Shown: piece by piece, positions 7,132 to 14,843 of the stretch
Position numbering within the stretch: the stretch's first letter is position 1
Layout: every line of letters starts with the position of its first letter
Program-made: the position numbers and the translations under genes
The notes under the pieces: generated by a model
Database searches by the model: none
The model's input: the letters and a program-made list of their open reading frames with translations, nothing else
Told to the model about the DNA's origin: nothing
Assembly (NCBI GenBank): GCA_036556965.1
Contig: DATBIO010000296.1
Span: forward strand, 1-20,551
Origin: DATBIO01 sp036556965
Lineage (GTDB): Bacteria; Acidobacteriota; Vicinamibacteria; Fen-336
Reading direction: 5' to 3'
DNA length: 20,551 bases

Positions 7132-8652
7132 ATGGACTTGGGTGTCGCGGAGCGCCGGCCGGGCGACCTCTCCGAGGACGAGCTGCGCGCGGTGGGAGCC
7201 CAGGTGGTGGACGCCATCGCCGGCTACCACGCGTCTCTGGCCACGCGGCGGGTCCTGCCCGACGCCACGCCCGCGGAGGTGGCGGCGCGGTTCGCAGGCG
7301 ACCTGCCGGAGGAGGGGGAGGAGGCGGCGGCGCTGGTGGCGGACTGGCGCGAGCGGGTGGCCCCCCTCCTCACCGCGATCGGCTCGCCGCGCCACTTCGG
7401 CTTCGTCACCGGCTCCGGGACCATGGTCGGCATCTTCGCGGAGGCGCTGGCCGCCGCCACCAACACCAACGCCGGCGCCTGGAAGCTGGGGCCCGCGGCC
7501 GCCGAGATCGAGCGTCAGTGCCTGCGCTGGATCGCGTCCTTCGTGGGCTACCCGGAGGAGGCGGGCGGAATCCTGGTCTCGGGGGGCACCATGGCCAACT
7601 TCACCGCGCTCCTGGCCGCGCTGCGGCACGTGGCGCCCTACGACTCCACCCCCCACGGCCTCCAGGACCCCGCCCGCAGCGGCCGCTTCCTCGTGTACGT
7701 GGCGGACCACGAGGGCCACGTCTCCGTGACGCGGGCGGCGGACATGCTCAACCTCGGCCGCCGCGCCGTGCGCCTCGTGCCCAGCCGGCCCGACTTCACC
7801 ATGGAGCCCGGCGCCCTCGACCGCATGCTGGAGGAGGACCGCGCGCGCGGCGACCTGCCCTTCTGCGTGGTGGCCCAGCTCGGCTCCGTGAACGTGGGGG
7901 CGGTGGACCCCCTCGACGCGCTGGCCGACGTGTGCGAGGCCCACGGCGTCTGGCTCCACGGCGACGGGGCGGTCGGCCTGCTGGCGGCGGGCGCCCCGGA
8001 GACGGCCCGTCTCTTCCGCGGCCTGGCGCGCGCGGACTCCCTCTCCTGCGACGCGCACAAGCTGCTCGGCGTGCCCTACGACGGCGGGGCGCTGCTCGTC
8101 CGCCACGGCGAGCGGCTGCGCCGCGCCTTCTCGATCACCGCGCCCTACCTGCGGCCGGACGCCGCGGACGCGCACGGCCTCGACTACCTCGAGTACGGCC
8201 CCGAGATGTCGCGCGCGTTCCGCGCCCTGAAGGTCTGGATGACCCTGCGCTTCTTCGGCCGGGCCGGGCTGCGGGCCATGGTCGCGCGTCACGTCTCCCT
8301 GGCCCACCGCCTCCACGGCCTGGTGCGCGAGCACCCCGACTTCGAGGTGCTGCACGAGCCGCGGCTGTACGTGTACAGCTTCCGCTGCGTGCCCGAGGCG
8401 TGGGCGGAGCGGGGCGCGGAGCCGGAGGCGGCGGCGCGGCTGGACCGCCTGAACCAGGAGATCGCGGACGAGGTCCAGCGCGGCGGCCTGGCCCTGGTCA
8501 TGACCACGCGCATCCACGGCCGCGTCGCCCTGCGCCTGTCCATCTGCTCGCAGCGCACGCGGGCGGAGGACGTGGAGGCCACGTTCGAAGCCATGGCGCG
8601 GGCGGGCCGCCGGCTGGCCGCGTCGTACCTGGAGGAGGAAGTCGCATGCTGA
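7132..8652 (+). CDS. Group II PLP-dependent amino-acid decarboxylase (AADC-like)
   Basis: This 506-residue cytoplasmic enzyme should decarboxylate an amino acid to its amine and CO2. It has the family order: SPRHFGFVTGSG, NTNAGAWKLGPAAAEIE, GGILVSGGTMANFTALLAA, His196 in DHEGHVSV (the ring-stacking His), Asp278 in WLHGDGAVG (pyridine-nitrogen partner; usual form HVDAA), and the PLP lysine Lys310 in CDAHKLLG. Length fits the aromatic/tyrosine decarboxylase group, but the altered HGDGAVG and ADMLNLG stretches leave the substrate open. No Shine-Dalgarno precedes ATG 7132; a weak GATCCT lies 9 bases upstream at a leaderless-type distance. Its last 7 bases overlap the methyltransferase gene, so the pair is translated together. 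Confidence 0.87.
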   Translation: MDLGVAERRPGDLSEDELRAVGAQVVDAIAGYHASLATRRVLPDATPAEVAARFAGDLPEEGEEAAALVADWRERVAPLLTAIGSPRHFGFVTGSGTMVGIFAEALAAATNTNAGAWKLGPAAAEIERQCLRWIASFVGYPEEAGGILVSGGTMANFTALLAALRHVAPYDSTPHGLQDPARSGRFLVYVADHEGHVSVTRAADMLNLGRRAVRLVPSRPDFTMEPGALDRMLEEDRARGDLPFCVVAQLGSVNVGAVDPLDALADVCEAHGVWLHGDGAVGLLAAGAPETARLFRGLARADSLSCDAHKLLGVPYDGGALLVRHGERLRRAFSITAPYLRPDAADAHGLDYLEYGPEMSRAFRALKVWMTLRFFGRAGLRAMVARHVSLAHRLHGLVREHPDFEVLHEPRLYVYSFRCVPEAWAERGAEPEAAARLDRLNQEIADEVQRGGLALVMTTRIHGRVALRLSICSQRTRAEDVEATFEAMARAGRRLAASYLEEEVAC

Positions 8653-9416
8653 AGCGCGCCGTGTTCTTCGCCTACGGGGTCGCCTGTTACCTGGTCTTCC
8701 TGGCCACGTTCCTCTACGCCGTCGGCTTCGTGGGCAACTTCGCGGTGCCCACGCGCCTGGACGGCGAGGGCAGCGCGCCGCGGGGGCTCGCCCTCGCCGT
8801 CAACGCGGGCCTGCTCGCGCTGTTCGCCGTCCAGCACAGCGTGATGGCCCGCAAGTGGTTCAAGGAGGCCTGGACGCGCGTGGTGCCGGAGCCCCTGGAG
8901 CGCTCGACCTACGTGCTCTTCTCGAGCGCCGCCCTCGTCGCCCTCTTCGCGCTGTGGGTGCCGATGGGCGGGGTGGTGTGGACGGTGGAGGGCCCCGCGG
9001 GCCGGGCGGTGCTGTGGACGCTGTTCGCCTTCGGCTGGGGCCTCGTGCTCCTCTCCACCTTCCTCCTCGACCACTTCGACCTGTTCGGCCTGCGGCAGGT
9101 CTGGCTCCACCTGCGCGGCCGGGAGTACACGCCCGTCCGCTTCCGCTCCCCGGGGCCCTACCGCCTCGTCCGCCATCCCCTCTACCTCGGCTGGCTCTTC
9201 GCGTTCTGGATGACGCCGACCATGACCCTGGCCCACCTGGTCTTCGCCCTGGCCACCACCGCCTACATCCTGATCGCCATCCGGCTCGAGGAGAGGGACC
9301 TGCTGCGCCAGCACGGGGCGCGCTACGCCGACTATCGCCGCCGGGTGCCCATGCTCGTGCCGGCGGCGCGGCGGAAGGGGAAGGAGCGGGCGGGAGAGGC
9401 GGCGCAGGCGGTCTAG
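8646..9416 (+). CDS. mddA: MddA-type methanethiol S-methyltransferase
   Basis: This 256-residue integral membrane methyltransferase has about six membrane segments. It belongs to the isoprenylcysteine-carboxyl-methyltransferase-like superfamily and matches the MddA pattern closely: FFAYGVACYLVFLATFLYAVGFVGNF at the start, LFAVQHSVMARKWFK, ERSTYVLFSSAALV, GPYRLVRHPLYLGWLFAFW (AdoMet-binding region), and LEERDLLRQHGARYADYRRRVPML. MddA methylates methanethiol with AdoMet to give dimethyl sulfide. AGGAGG with good spacing lies inside the end of the decarboxylase gene just before ATG 8646, and the genes overlap by 7 bases. Other members of this superfamily have other substrates, but the N-terminal match favours MddA. 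Confidence 0.8.
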   Translation: MLKRAVFFAYGVACYLVFLATFLYAVGFVGNFAVPTRLDGEGSAPRGLALAVNAGLLALFAVQHSVMARKWFKEAWTRVVPEPLERSTYVLFSSAALVALFALWVPMGGVVWTVEGPAGRAVLWTLFAFGWGLVLLSTFLLDHFDLFGLRQVWLHLRGREYTPVRFRSPGPYRLVRHPLYLGWLFAFWMTPTMTLAHLVFALATTAYILIAIRLEERDLLRQHGARYADYRRRVPMLVPAARRKGKERAGEAAQAV

Positions 9417-9447
9417 CCGCCGGCCCGCCGTCTTAACGACCTTTGAC

Positions 9448-9453
9448 TTGTCC
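9448..9453 (+). promoter_or_regulatory. Candidate -35 element (TTGTCC) for the propeller operon
   Basis: TTGTCC matches the TTGACA consensus at four of six bases and stands exactly 17 bases before the -10 candidate TAGCAT at 9471-9476. This is the best -35/-10 pair in the window. Confidence 0.45.
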
Positions 9454-9463
9454 GCGGCGGGGG

Positions 9464-9482
9464 CCGCCGATAGCATCGGCGG
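9464..9482 (+). promoter_or_regulatory. 19-base palindrome covering the -10 (TAGCAT, 9471-9476)
   Basis: Arms CCGCCGAT (9464-9471) and ATCGGCGG (9475-9482) are perfect inverted repeats around AGC. The palindrome contains the -10 candidate and ends one base before the ATG at 9484. A further CGGCGG at 9455-9460 could pair with the left arm instead. No purine-rich Shine-Dalgarno is present, so a leaderless transcript with an operator over the promoter is the simplest reading. Confidence 0.5.
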
Positions 9483-9483
9483 G

Positions 9484-11673
9484 ATGCCCAGAACGACCCT
9501 CTCCACCCTGACCCTCGCCGCCGCCCTCGCCCTCGCCCCCCTCGCCCATGCCGGAGACTGGCCCACCTGGCGCGGCCCCTATCGGACGGGGGTCAGCGAC
9601 GAGAAGGGCCTGGTCACCCGCTGGTCCCGCGCGGGGGAGAACCTCCTGTGGAAGGCCGACCTCACCGCGCGCGCCACTCCCGTGGTCTTCGACGGCCGCG
9701 TCTGCACCTCCGGCCGCGCGGGCACCGGCGCCACGCGCGCGGAGATGGTGGCCTGCTTCGACGCCGCCACCGGCCGCAAGCTCTGGGAGCGGCACTTCCC
9801 CGTCTACAACACGATGGTGCCCTTCACGCGCGTGGGCTGGGCCGCCCTCGCCGCCGACCCCGAGACCGGCTTCGTCTACGCCCAGAACGTGGACGGCCAG
9901 CTCGTGGCCCTCGACCGCGAGGGCGGGACGGCCTGGCAGCACCGCATGGGCGAGGAGTACGGCCGCGGCTCCGGCTACGGCGGGCGCACGCTGATCCCGC
10001 TGGTGGACGAGGACCGGCTGGTGGTGGGGTCGGTGGGCGCGGGCTGGGGCGACATCGGCCCGCCGCGCCAGCGCTACATCGCCTTCGACAAGCGCACGGG
10101 CGCGGTGCGCTGGATCTCCACCCCCGCCCAGGGCCCCTTCGACGACGCCAACAACCAGGCCAGCCCCACCGTGGCCGTGATCGCCGGGCGCCGCCTGATC
10201 GTCGGCGGGGGCGCGGACGGCTGGATCTACGCGGTGGAGGCGCGCACGGGAGCCCCCGTGTGGCGCTTCCAGGCCAGCGTGCGCGGCCTGAACAGCCCGC
10301 CCGTGGTGGAGGGCGACGTGGTCTACGCCGGCCACAGCGAGGAGAGCCCGGACGGCGGCCCCATGGGCCGCGTGGTGGCCATCGACGGCAGGGGCACGGG
10401 GGACATCACGAAGACGGGCGAGCTGTGGCGCGCCGACGGCCTCACCGTCGGCTTCGCCGGGCCGACGGTGGCGGGCGGGCGCGTCTACGTGGTGGACAAC
10501 GCGGGCAACCTCCACGCCCTCGACCAGAAGACGGGGGCGCGGCTGTGGTCGCACGGCCTGGGCACGGTGGGCCGCGCGGCGCCGGTGTTCGCGGACGGCC
10601 GGCTGTACCTGACCGAGCAGAACGGCAAGGTCCTCGTGGTGGAGCCCGGGGCCACGGGCGCGAAGACGCTGCACGAGGAGACGATCACCATGCCCGAGGG
10701 CCGGACGGCCGAGGTCTGGGGAGGCGTGGCGGTGGCCTACGGCCGGCTGTACTTCACCACCGAGGAGGGACTCTACTGCGTGGGCCGGAAGGGCGCGCCC
10801 TTCAAGGCCACGGCCACGGTGGTGCCTCCGGCGGCGGAGCCCAGGCCGGCGGCGGAGGCCAGGGCGGCGCGGCTGATCATCGTGCCCGCGGAGGTCATCG
10901 CCGCCGCGGGCACGCCCGTGGGCTTCGAGGCCTGGTCCTTCGACGAGGGCGGCCGCTTCCTGCGCAAGGAGAAGGCGGCCTGGGCCCTCGACGGCCTGGG
11001 CGGCTCCGTCTCCGCGGAGGGCGTGCTCACGCCTCCCGCCGCCACCGGCGCGGGCAAGGTGAAGGCCACGGTGGGCGAGCTGAGCGCCTCCACGCAGGTG
11101 CGCGTGTTCGGCCCGCTGCCCTGGACCTTCGACTTCGAGCAGGGCGCGGTGCCCCGCCACTGGATCGGGGCGGGGCCGCGCTTCAAGGTGGCGGACCTGG
11201 GCGGCGGGAAGCGCCTGCAGAAGCCGCCCCTGGAGGCGGGGCTGCAGCGGGCCACCGTCTTCATCGGGCCGCCCACCCTCGCCAACTACACCATGGAGGG
11301 TGACGTGCTCTTCACGCGCCAGGGACGCCGCGCGGGCGACCTCGGCCTCGTCAACCAGGGCTACACGCTGGACCTGCTGGGCAAGAAGCAGGAGCTGCAG
11401 CTCCGCACCTGGGCCTCGGAGCTCGAGAAGTCCACCACCATCCCCTTCGCCGCCGAGCCCGACGTCTGGTACCGCATGAAGCTGCGGGTGGACGCGCAGG
11501 GCGGGAAGGGCGTCGTGCGCGGCAGGGTCTGGAAGAAGGACGGGCCGGAGCCCGCGGAATGGACCATCACCCTGGAGGACCCCACGGTGGTGGCCGCGGG
11601 CGCCCCCGGAATCTATGGAGACTCGGTGACCGACCTTTACTACGACAACCTCAGCGTGAGCGCCAACCAGTGA
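9484..11673 (+). CDS. Secreted PQQ-like beta-propeller protein with C-terminal Ig-like and lectin-like domains
   Basis: This 729-residue exported protein has a signal peptide at residues 1-23 (ending LAHA before GDWPTWRGPYRTG). About residues 25-450 are repeated PQQ/WD40-like propeller blades, each with the pattern ALD-x-TGxxLW (for example FDAATGRKLWERHF and LDQKTGARLWSHGL). About 460-540 is an Ig-like (bacterial Ig type) segment ending VGELSASTQVRVFG. From 544 to the end a jelly-roll-like region (WTFDFEQG...ANYTMEGDVLF...DLYYDNLSVS) resembles concanavalin-like or DUF1080-type domains. No dehydrogenase active site is recognised, so it probably does not use PQQ; a binding or scaffold role is inferred. 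ATG 9484 is preferred over the in-frame upstream start at 9448 because it begins the signal peptide. Confidence 0.85.
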   Translation: MPRTTLSTLTLAAALALAPLAHAGDWPTWRGPYRTGVSDEKGLVTRWSRAGENLLWKADLTARATPVVFDGRVCTSGRAGTGATRAEMVACFDAATGRKLWERHFPVYNTMVPFTRVGWAALAADPETGFVYAQNVDGQLVALDREGGTAWQHRMGEEYGRGSGYGGRTLIPLVDEDRLVVGSVGAGWGDIGPPRQRYIAFDKRTGAVRWISTPAQGPFDDANNQASPTVAVIAGRRLIVGGGADGWIYAVEARTGAPVWRFQASVRGLNSPPVVEGDVVYAGHSEESPDGGPMGRVVAIDGRGTGDITKTGELWRADGLTVGFAGPTVAGGRVYVVDNAGNLHALDQKTGARLWSHGLGTVGRAAPVFADGRLYLTEQNGKVLVVEPGATGAKTLHEETITMPEGRTAEVWGGVAVAYGRLYFTTEEGLYCVGRKGAPFKATATVVPPAAEPRPAAEARAARLIIVPAEVIAAAGTPVGFEAWSFDEGGRFLRKEKAAWALDGLGGSVSAEGVLTPPAATGAGKVKATVGELSASTQVRVFGPLPWTFDFEQGAVPRHWIGAGPRFKVADLGGGKRLQKPPLEAGLQRATVFIGPPTLANYTMEGDVLFTRQGRRAGDLGLVNQGYTLDLLGKKQELQLRTWASELEKSTTIPFAAEPDVWYRMKLRVDAQGGKGVVRGRVWKKDGPEPAEWTITLEDPTVVAAGAPGIYGDSVTDLYYDNLSVSANQ

Positions 11674-13154
11674 CGCGCCGCAGCCTGCCGTTCACGGGCG
11701 CCCTCGTCCTCGCCGCCGCCGTGGCCACCTCGCAGCCGGGCGGGGAGAAGGCGATGTTCGGGAACACCTACGACCGCAACATGGTCTCCGCGGAGAAGGG
11801 CCTGCCCGGGGACTTCGACGTGAAGACGGGCAAGAACGTGCTGTGGTGGGCGGACGTGGGATCGCAGGCCTACGCCGGCCCCGTGATCCTGGGGGGCAAG
11901 GTCTTCGTGGGCACCAACAACGACGGCCTGCGGAACCCCAAGCTCACCAAGGACCGCGGCGTGGTCATGGCCTTCAAGGAGGCGGACGGCGCCTTCCTCT
12001 GGCAGATCACCCACGAGAAGCTGCCCGCCGGGCGCGTGAACGACTGGCCCCAGCAGGGCGTGTGCTCGACCCCCTACGTGGAGGGGGACCGGCTCTGGTA
12101 CACCTCCAACCGGGCCACCCTGGTCAGCGTGGACACGGAGGGCTTCCGCGACGGCGAGAACGACGGCGTGAAGACGGAGAAGGACCAAAGCGAGATCGAC
12201 GGCGACGTGGTGTGGGAATACGACATGATCGGCGAGCTGGACGTCTTCCCCCACAACCTGGCCGTGAGCTCGCCCCTGGTGGTGGACGGCGTGCTCTACG
12301 CCACCACCGGCAACGGCGTGGACGAGGGCCACATCAACATCCCCTCCCCCAGGGCGCCCAGCTTCCTGGCCGTGGACGCCAAGACGGGCGCCCTGATCTG
12401 GGAGAACAACATGCCCGGGGACAAGATCTTCCACGGCACGTGGTCGAACCCGACCTACGCCGTGATCAAGGGGGTGCCCCAGGTGATCTTCCCCGGCGGC
12501 GACGGCTGGCTCTACAGCTTCGAGCCGAAGAAGGGCGCCCTGCTGTGGAAGTTCAACGCCAACCCCGCGGGCTCGAAGTACATCCTGGGCGGGCGCGGCA
12601 CGGCCAACGAGGTCATCGCCACCCCCGTGGTCTGGGAGGACAGGGTCTACGTGGGGGTGGGCCAGGACCCCGAGCACGGCGAGGGTGCGGGCAACCTCTG
12701 GGCCATCGACGCCACCAGGCAGGGCGACGTCACGGGCACCGCCGTGGTCTGGCACCGCGGGGGCAACGACTTCCACCGCACGATCTCCACCGTGGCCATC
12801 GCCGACGGCATCCTCTACGCGGCCGACCTCTCGGGCTTCCTCTATGCGCTCGACGCGCGCACGGGCCAGCATTTCTGGACGCACGACCTCCTGGCCGCGG
12901 TGTGGGGCTCGCCCTTCGTGGCCGACGGCCGCGTCTACCTCGGCGACGAGGACGGCGACGTGGAGGTGCTGAAGGCGGGGAAGACCAAGCAGGTGCTGGG
13001 CTCGTACAACCTCGGCATCTCCGTCTACTCCACGCCGGTGGCGAAGGGCGGCGTGCTCTACGTCCTCGCCCGCAACCGGCTCTTCGCCCTGAAGCAGGGG
13101 GCGCAGGGCCAGCCCGCCACCCCGCGGCGGATGGAGCACGCCACGGGGGAGTAG
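11670..13154 (+). CDS. Secreted PQQ-like beta-propeller protein
   Basis: This 494-residue exported protein has a signal peptide (residues 1 to about 20, RRSLPFTGALVLAAAVATS) and repeated propeller blades over the rest. Blades show AGPVILGGKVFVGTNN, VVMAFKEADGAFLWQ, FLAVDAKTGALIWENN, YSFEPKKGALLWKF, LYALDARTGQHFWTH and similar repeats. The start is GTG at 11670, overlapping the previous gene's TGA as GTGA, so the two propeller genes are translationally coupled and should work together outside the cytoplasm. Similar pairs occur in planctomycetes and acidobacteria without a known function. It ends 13 bases before the convergent zinc-finger gene. Confidence 0.85.
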   Translation: MTRRSLPFTGALVLAAAVATSQPGGEKAMFGNTYDRNMVSAEKGLPGDFDVKTGKNVLWWADVGSQAYAGPVILGGKVFVGTNNDGLRNPKLTKDRGVVMAFKEADGAFLWQITHEKLPAGRVNDWPQQGVCSTPYVEGDRLWYTSNRATLVSVDTEGFRDGENDGVKTEKDQSEIDGDVVWEYDMIGELDVFPHNLAVSSPLVVDGVLYATTGNGVDEGHINIPSPRAPSFLAVDAKTGALIWENNMPGDKIFHGTWSNPTYAVIKGVPQVIFPGGDGWLYSFEPKKGALLWKFNANPAGSKYILGGRGTANEVIATPVVWEDRVYVGVGQDPEHGEGAGNLWAIDATRQGDVTGTAVVWHRGGNDFHRTISTVAIADGILYAADLSGFLYALDARTGQHFWTHDLLAAVWGSPFVADGRVYLGDEDGDVEVLKAGKTKQVLGSYNLGISVYSTPVAKGGVLYVLARNRLFALKQGAQGQPATPRRMEHATGE

Positions 13155-13167
13155 CGGCGAGGGCGGC

Positions 13168-13455
13168 CTAGCGCCGGAGCAGGGGCAGCGCGGAAGGCGG
13201 CACGTCCATGTCCTGCTCGTCCACGTAGCACCAGGCCCAGCGCTCGCCCCGCTCGAACGACGCGATCACGGGATGGGCCGTGGCGCGGAAGTGCTCCGTG
13301 GCGTGCCGGTTCGGCGAGCTGTCGCAGCAGCCGACGTGGCCGCAGCCCAGGCACAGCCGCAGGTGCACCCAGCGCGCGCCCATGGCCAGGCACTCCTCGC
13401 ACCCCTGGCGGCGGGGCGCGACGGGCCGGAGGTCGTTCACGTGCGGACAAGCCAT
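13168..13455 (-). CDS. UBP-type zinc finger protein
   Basis: This 95-residue cytoplasmic protein is nearly all one ZnF-UBP domain, the fold that in eukaryotes binds the ubiquitin C-terminus. Putative zinc ligands in family order are Cys3, His5, Cys19, Cys22, Cys35, Cys38, His40, Cys43 or Cys44, His51, His55, His61 and Cys76. Motifs are MACPH, CEECLAMGARWVHLRLCLGCGHVGCCD, HATEHFRATAHPV and WAWCYVDE. Bacterial single-domain members are known but their partner is not established. GGAGGAGGT lies five bases before ATG 13455. It is divergent from the third propeller gene and convergent with the second. Confidence 0.88.
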   Translation of the reverse strand: MACPHVNDLRPVAPRRQGCEECLAMGARWVHLRLCLGCGHVGCCDSSPNRHATEHFRATAHPVIASFERGERWAWCYVDEQDMDVPPSALPLLRR

Positions 13456-13522
13456 CGCGCACCTCCTCCGGGATGACCCTCGCCCAGCGCAGCGGGGAAC
13501 CAGCGGGCACCCGGCCGCGGTT

Positions 13523-13529
13523 TACGATA
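13523..13529. promoter_or_regulatory. Overlapping -10 candidates on both strands (TACGATA)
   Basis: TACGAT (13523-13528, plus) and TATCGT (13529-13524, minus) share five bases. They lie in the 115-base gap between the divergent zinc-finger and third propeller genes. Leaders would be about 36 bases (plus) and about 62 bases (minus), each with a Shine-Dalgarno. No good -35 is visible on either side. Confidence 0.4.
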
Positions 13530-13570
13530 GGGGAGATTCGTCGGGGGGACCAGGGGCACTGGAGATCGTG

Positions 13571-14824
13571 ATGCGCGCTCTCGCCGGAGTCGTCGTCGCG
13601 CTGGCCTGGCCGCAGTGGGGAGGGCCGAACCGGGACTTCAAGTCCACCGCCACCGGCCTCGCCACGTCCTGGCCCGCGGGCGGGCCGCGCCAGGCCTGGA
13701 GCCGGTCCCTCGGCGAGGGCTACTCCGGCATCGTCGAGGACGGCGGCGTCCTCTACACGATGTACCGGCCGCCCAAGGGCGTGCTGACCACGCTCTGGGA
13801 GAAGGTCACCAGCACGCCCGCGGCCACTCCCGAGGCGGTGATCGCGCTCGACGCCGCCACGGGCAGCACGCGCTGGGAGCACGTGTACGACGCGCCGTGG
13901 CCCGGCGGCATGAGCATGGAGTACGGACCGGGGCCGCACTCCACGCCCCTGGTGGCGGGCGACCTCGTCTACGCCATCGGCGTGACGGGCAGGCTGCACG
14001 CCTTGAACAAGACGACGGGGGCGGTGGCCTGGGCCCACGACCTCTACCGGGAGTTCGGGGGGATGGTGCAGGGGCGCGGCTACTCGTGCAGCCCCATCGC
14101 CTGGCGCACCACGCTCGTCTGCAGCGTGGGCGGCCGGCCGGGACAGGCCCTGATGGCCTTCGACCTGAAGACGGGGGCGGTGGCCTGGAAGGCCTACGAC
14201 TTCGAGCCCTCGCCCTCCTCGCCCGTGCTCATCAGCGTGGACGGCCAGGAGCAGCTCGTCTTCTTCCACACCAAGGGGGCCGCCGGCGTGGACCCCGCGG
14301 GCCGCGCCGTCTACTGGGACCACCCGCACGCCACGGACTACGGCCTGAACATCGCGCTGCCCGTGTGGGGCGGCGGCAACCGGCTGTTCCTCTCTTCCGC
14401 CTACAGCGGTGGCAGCCGCATGCTCCGCCTGCGCCAGGCGGGGGGCAAGACCACGGTCGAGGAGCTGTGGTTCACGAACAAGCTGCGCCTGCACATCGGC
14501 AACGCGCTGTGGCTGGGCGACCGGGTCTACGCGTCCAGCGGGGACTTCGGGCCCTCGTTCGTGACGGCGCTCGACGCGGGCACGGGCGCGGTGGCCTGGC
14601 AGGACCGCGGCTTCGCCCGCGCCACCCTGCTCTGGGCCGACGGCAAGGTGATCCTGCTCGACGAGGACGGCGTGCTGGGGCTGGCCACGCCGGGGCCCAC
14701 GGGCCTGCAGGTGCACGGCAAGGCCTCCGTGCTCACGAACAAGGCGTGGACCGCCCCCACCCTGGTGGGCACGCGCCTGTTCGTGCGCGACCGGGCCAGC
14801 GTCAAGGCCTTCGACCTGGGCTAG
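13571..14824 (+). CDS. PQQ-like beta-propeller protein (417 residues)
   Basis: This third propeller protein starts at ATG 13571 with GGAG six bases upstream. An alternative GTG is at 13568. The N-terminus (MRALAGVVVALAWPQWGGPNRDFKS) is a short hydrophobic stretch running straight into the WPQWGGPNRD motif typical of this group. It is thus a poor signal peptide, and export is uncertain. Blades include VIALDAATGSTRWEHVYD, HALNKTTGAVAWAHDLY, MAFDLKTGAVAWKAYD and VTALDAGTGAVAWQDRG. It ends in VKAFDLG, with 19 bases to the convergent L,D-transpeptidase stop. No enzyme motif is recognised. It is a separate transcription unit from the two propeller genes at 9484-13154. Confidence 0.82.
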   Translation: MRALAGVVVALAWPQWGGPNRDFKSTATGLATSWPAGGPRQAWSRSLGEGYSGIVEDGGVLYTMYRPPKGVLTTLWEKVTSTPAATPEAVIALDAATGSTRWEHVYDAPWPGGMSMEYGPGPHSTPLVAGDLVYAIGVTGRLHALNKTTGAVAWAHDLYREFGGMVQGRGYSCSPIAWRTTLVCSVGGRPGQALMAFDLKTGAVAWKAYDFEPSPSSPVLISVDGQEQLVFFHTKGAAGVDPAGRAVYWDHPHATDYGLNIALPVWGGGNRLFLSSAYSGGSRMLRLRQAGGKTTVEELWFTNKLRLHIGNALWLGDRVYASSGDFGPSFVTALDAGTGAVAWQDRGFARATLLWADGKVILLDEDGVLGLATPGPTGLQVHGKASVLTNKAWTAPTLVGTRLFVRDRASVKAFDLG

Positions 14825-14843
14825 GGCCCGGGCGGGGGGGACG

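Noticed and set aside
9484..14824. Calling the propeller proteins PQQ-dependent dehydrogenases
   Set aside because: The repeats are PQQ-like, but I see no cytochrome c motif or dehydrogenase active-site signature. Such repeats are common in non-enzymatic proteins.
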